The notes beneath the pieces are model-generated. The model did no database searches. It worked only from the letters and a program-made list of their open reading frames with translations, and was not told the origin of the DNA. 7,429 nucleotides of DNA from Pseudomonadota bacterium (GTDB lineage: Bacteria > Pseudomonadota > Gammaproteobacteria > Burkholderiales > SG8-41): positions 1 through 7,429 of the forward strand of contig JAEYXO010000280.1 in the NCBI GenBank assembly GCA_023431245.1, given 5' to 3'. The position numbers and the translations under genes were made by a program. Positions 6,894 to 7,429 of this stretch are shown here, in pieces. How positions within the stretch are numbered: position 1 is the stretch's first letter; each line of letters opens with the position of its first letter.

Positions 6894-6895
6894 AA
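6883..6895 (+). repeat. TGTCTTGGNCA motif, copy 2 (regulator promoter)
   Basis: The plus strand reads TGTCTTGGTCAAA, differing from copy 1 at one position of 13. It begins at the last base of the predicted -10 box of the regulator promoter and shares its TTGGTCA with the inverted repeat. Confidence 0.5.
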
Positions 6896-6946
6896 GATAC
6901 AGAAATGAACCGAAAATTCCCATTTTTTGCCATTTAATCCTTATAG

Positions 6947-6957
6947 TGTCCAAGACA
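6947..6957 (-). repeat. TGTCTTGGNCA motif, copy 3 (regulator start codon)
   Basis: The minus strand reads TGTCTTGGACA, ending one base before the regulator ATG on the plus strand. This copy is itself a short palindrome, TGTC-N3-GACA, which hints at the symmetrical form of the site. It occupies the place where a ribosome binding site would be expected. Confidence 0.45.
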
Positions 6958-6958
6958 A

Positions 6959-7429
6959 ATGACTGAGATACTGGACAGTACAGCGGACCTCCAGAGCGCC
7001 TGCTACAACATCGCTGCCGTCGAACGTGACACGGGTTTGTCCAAGGACACACTGCGGGTCTGGGAACGGCGCTACGGCTTTCCCAAGCCGCGGCGCGACC
7101 AGCACGACGAACGCCTGTACTCGCTGCCCGACCTCGAAAAGCTGCGCCTGCTGCGCCTGCTGATCGACTATGGCCACCGCCCCGGAAAGATCATCAACCG
7201 CAGCACCGCCGAACTGGCGCAGCTGGTCAGCGCGCGCACGCCGGACCAGTCTCCGCCGCCGGAGATCGCCGCGATCATCGAGCTGCTGCTGCAGCACGAC
7301 GTCGACCAGTTCCGCAATGCGCTGCTGCAGGCGCTGATGAAACAGGGCTTGCTGCGCTTCGTCACCGAAACCGTGGCCGGACTCAACCACTGGATCGGCG
7401 AAGCCTGGCTCGCCGGGCGGGTACCGGTG
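6959..7429 (+). CDS. MerR-type regulator, LitR/CarH-like (light/B12 group), N-terminal 157 residues, cut by right edge
   Basis: The frame is open to the window end. The ATG at 6959 is the only ATG after an in-frame TAG at 6944; no clear ribosome binding site precedes it. Residues 16-80 are a MerR DNA-binding domain: helix-turn-helix YNIAAVERDTGLSKDTLRVW (16-35), ERRYGFPKP (36-44), and a wing with RLYS (52-55). From about 102 a helical domain follows, ending in GLNHWIGEAWLAGRVPV (141-157). This matches the four-helix segment before the cobalamin-binding domain of CarH/LitR-type regulators, which repress in the dark and release DNA on illumination. Trp150 matches the CarH tryptophan that covers cobalamin; Leu151 stands where Thermus CarH has His132. 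The cobalamin domain lies beyond the edge, so light sensing is inferred. It is divergent from the operon it probably controls. Confidence 0.9.
   Translation, partial: MTEILDSTADLQSACYNIAAVERDTGLSKDTLRVWERRYGFPKPRRDQHDERLYSLPDLEKLRLLRLLIDYGHRPGKIINRSTAELAQLVSARTPDQSPPPEIAAIIELLLQHDVDQFRNALLQALMKQGLLRFVTETVAGLNHWIGEAWLAGRVPV

Larger units (their letters stand above)
6752..6958. promoter_or_regulatory. Divergent control region between folE2 and the MerR-type regulator
   Basis: This 207-bp stretch is clearly richer in A/T than the genes around it. It carries the regulator promoter, a 7-bp inverted repeat and three copies of TGTCTTGGNCA, described separately. TGAC/GTCA tetramers are also frequent here (6794, 6819, 6830, 6856, 6873, 6890), two of them 11 bp apart. 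No reading frame, RNA gene or convincing terminator hairpin was found. It is the only intergenic gap longer than one base in the window, so promoters for both transcripts must be here unless they are internal to genes. Confidence 0.8.

Noticed and set aside
6752..6958. Zur box or riboswitch ahead of folE2
   Set aside because: No AT-rich Zur-like palindrome and no conserved stem set recognisable as a THF or other riboswitch.
6941..7390. Minus-strand open frame overlapping the MerR-type gene
   Set aside because: Gln- and Val-rich shadow of the plus-strand frame, which has a clear MerR helix-turn-helix and continues to the window end.
1..7429. tRNA, rRNA, CRISPR array or insertion sequence
   Set aside because: No cloverleaf, spaced repeats, terminal inverted repeats or transposase motifs were found; nearly all the DNA is explained by intact genes.

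Overview
The window is gene-dense, high-GC DNA with tight gene overlaps and no eukaryotic features. Protein similarity and codon usage suggest a Pseudomonadota chromosome, probably beta- or gammaproteobacterial; I cannot name the genus.

Layout: eight genes on the minus strand read leftward as one apparent operon from about 6751 to beyond position 1. In transcription order they are folE2 (GTP cyclohydrolase IB), an FAD-dependent amine-oxidase-fold oxidoreductase, a DUF1365 protein, a cyclopropane-fatty-acid-synthase-like SAM methyltransferase, a secreted chalcone-isomerase-like protein, a GPH/MelB-type MFS transporter, a DUF3833 lipoprotein and a short-chain dehydrogenase (SDR) cut by the left edge. 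Every junction is either a 1-nt gap or an overlap, four of them ATGA. Divergent from folE2, a MerR-type regulator starts at 6959 on the plus strand and runs off the right edge. Its visible part resembles the LitR/CarH group of light or B12 responsive regulators.

The 207-bp AT-richer gap (6752-6958) is the control region. It holds a good sigma70-like promoter for the regulator, a 7-bp inverted repeat covering that promoter's -10 box, and three copies of TGTCTTGGNCA. One copy lies by the folE2 ribosome binding site, one at the regulator promoter and one at the regulator start codon. These are strong candidates for the regulator's operator sites.

From family knowledge, the set FAD oxidoreductase + DUF1365 + CFA-like methyltransferase recurs in light and singlet-oxygen regulons, where it is tied to unusual (for example furan or methylated) membrane fatty acids. 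My reading is a light- or photo-oxidation-controlled lipid remodelling module. The cytosolic enzymes would modify acyl chains, and the transporter, the chalcone-isomerase-fold protein and the lipoprotein would handle the product at the envelope. FolE2 would supply pterin or folate, perhaps for a photolyase outside the window. The methyltransferase lacks two of the five bicarbonate-site residues of E. coli Cfa, so its product may not be a cyclopropane.
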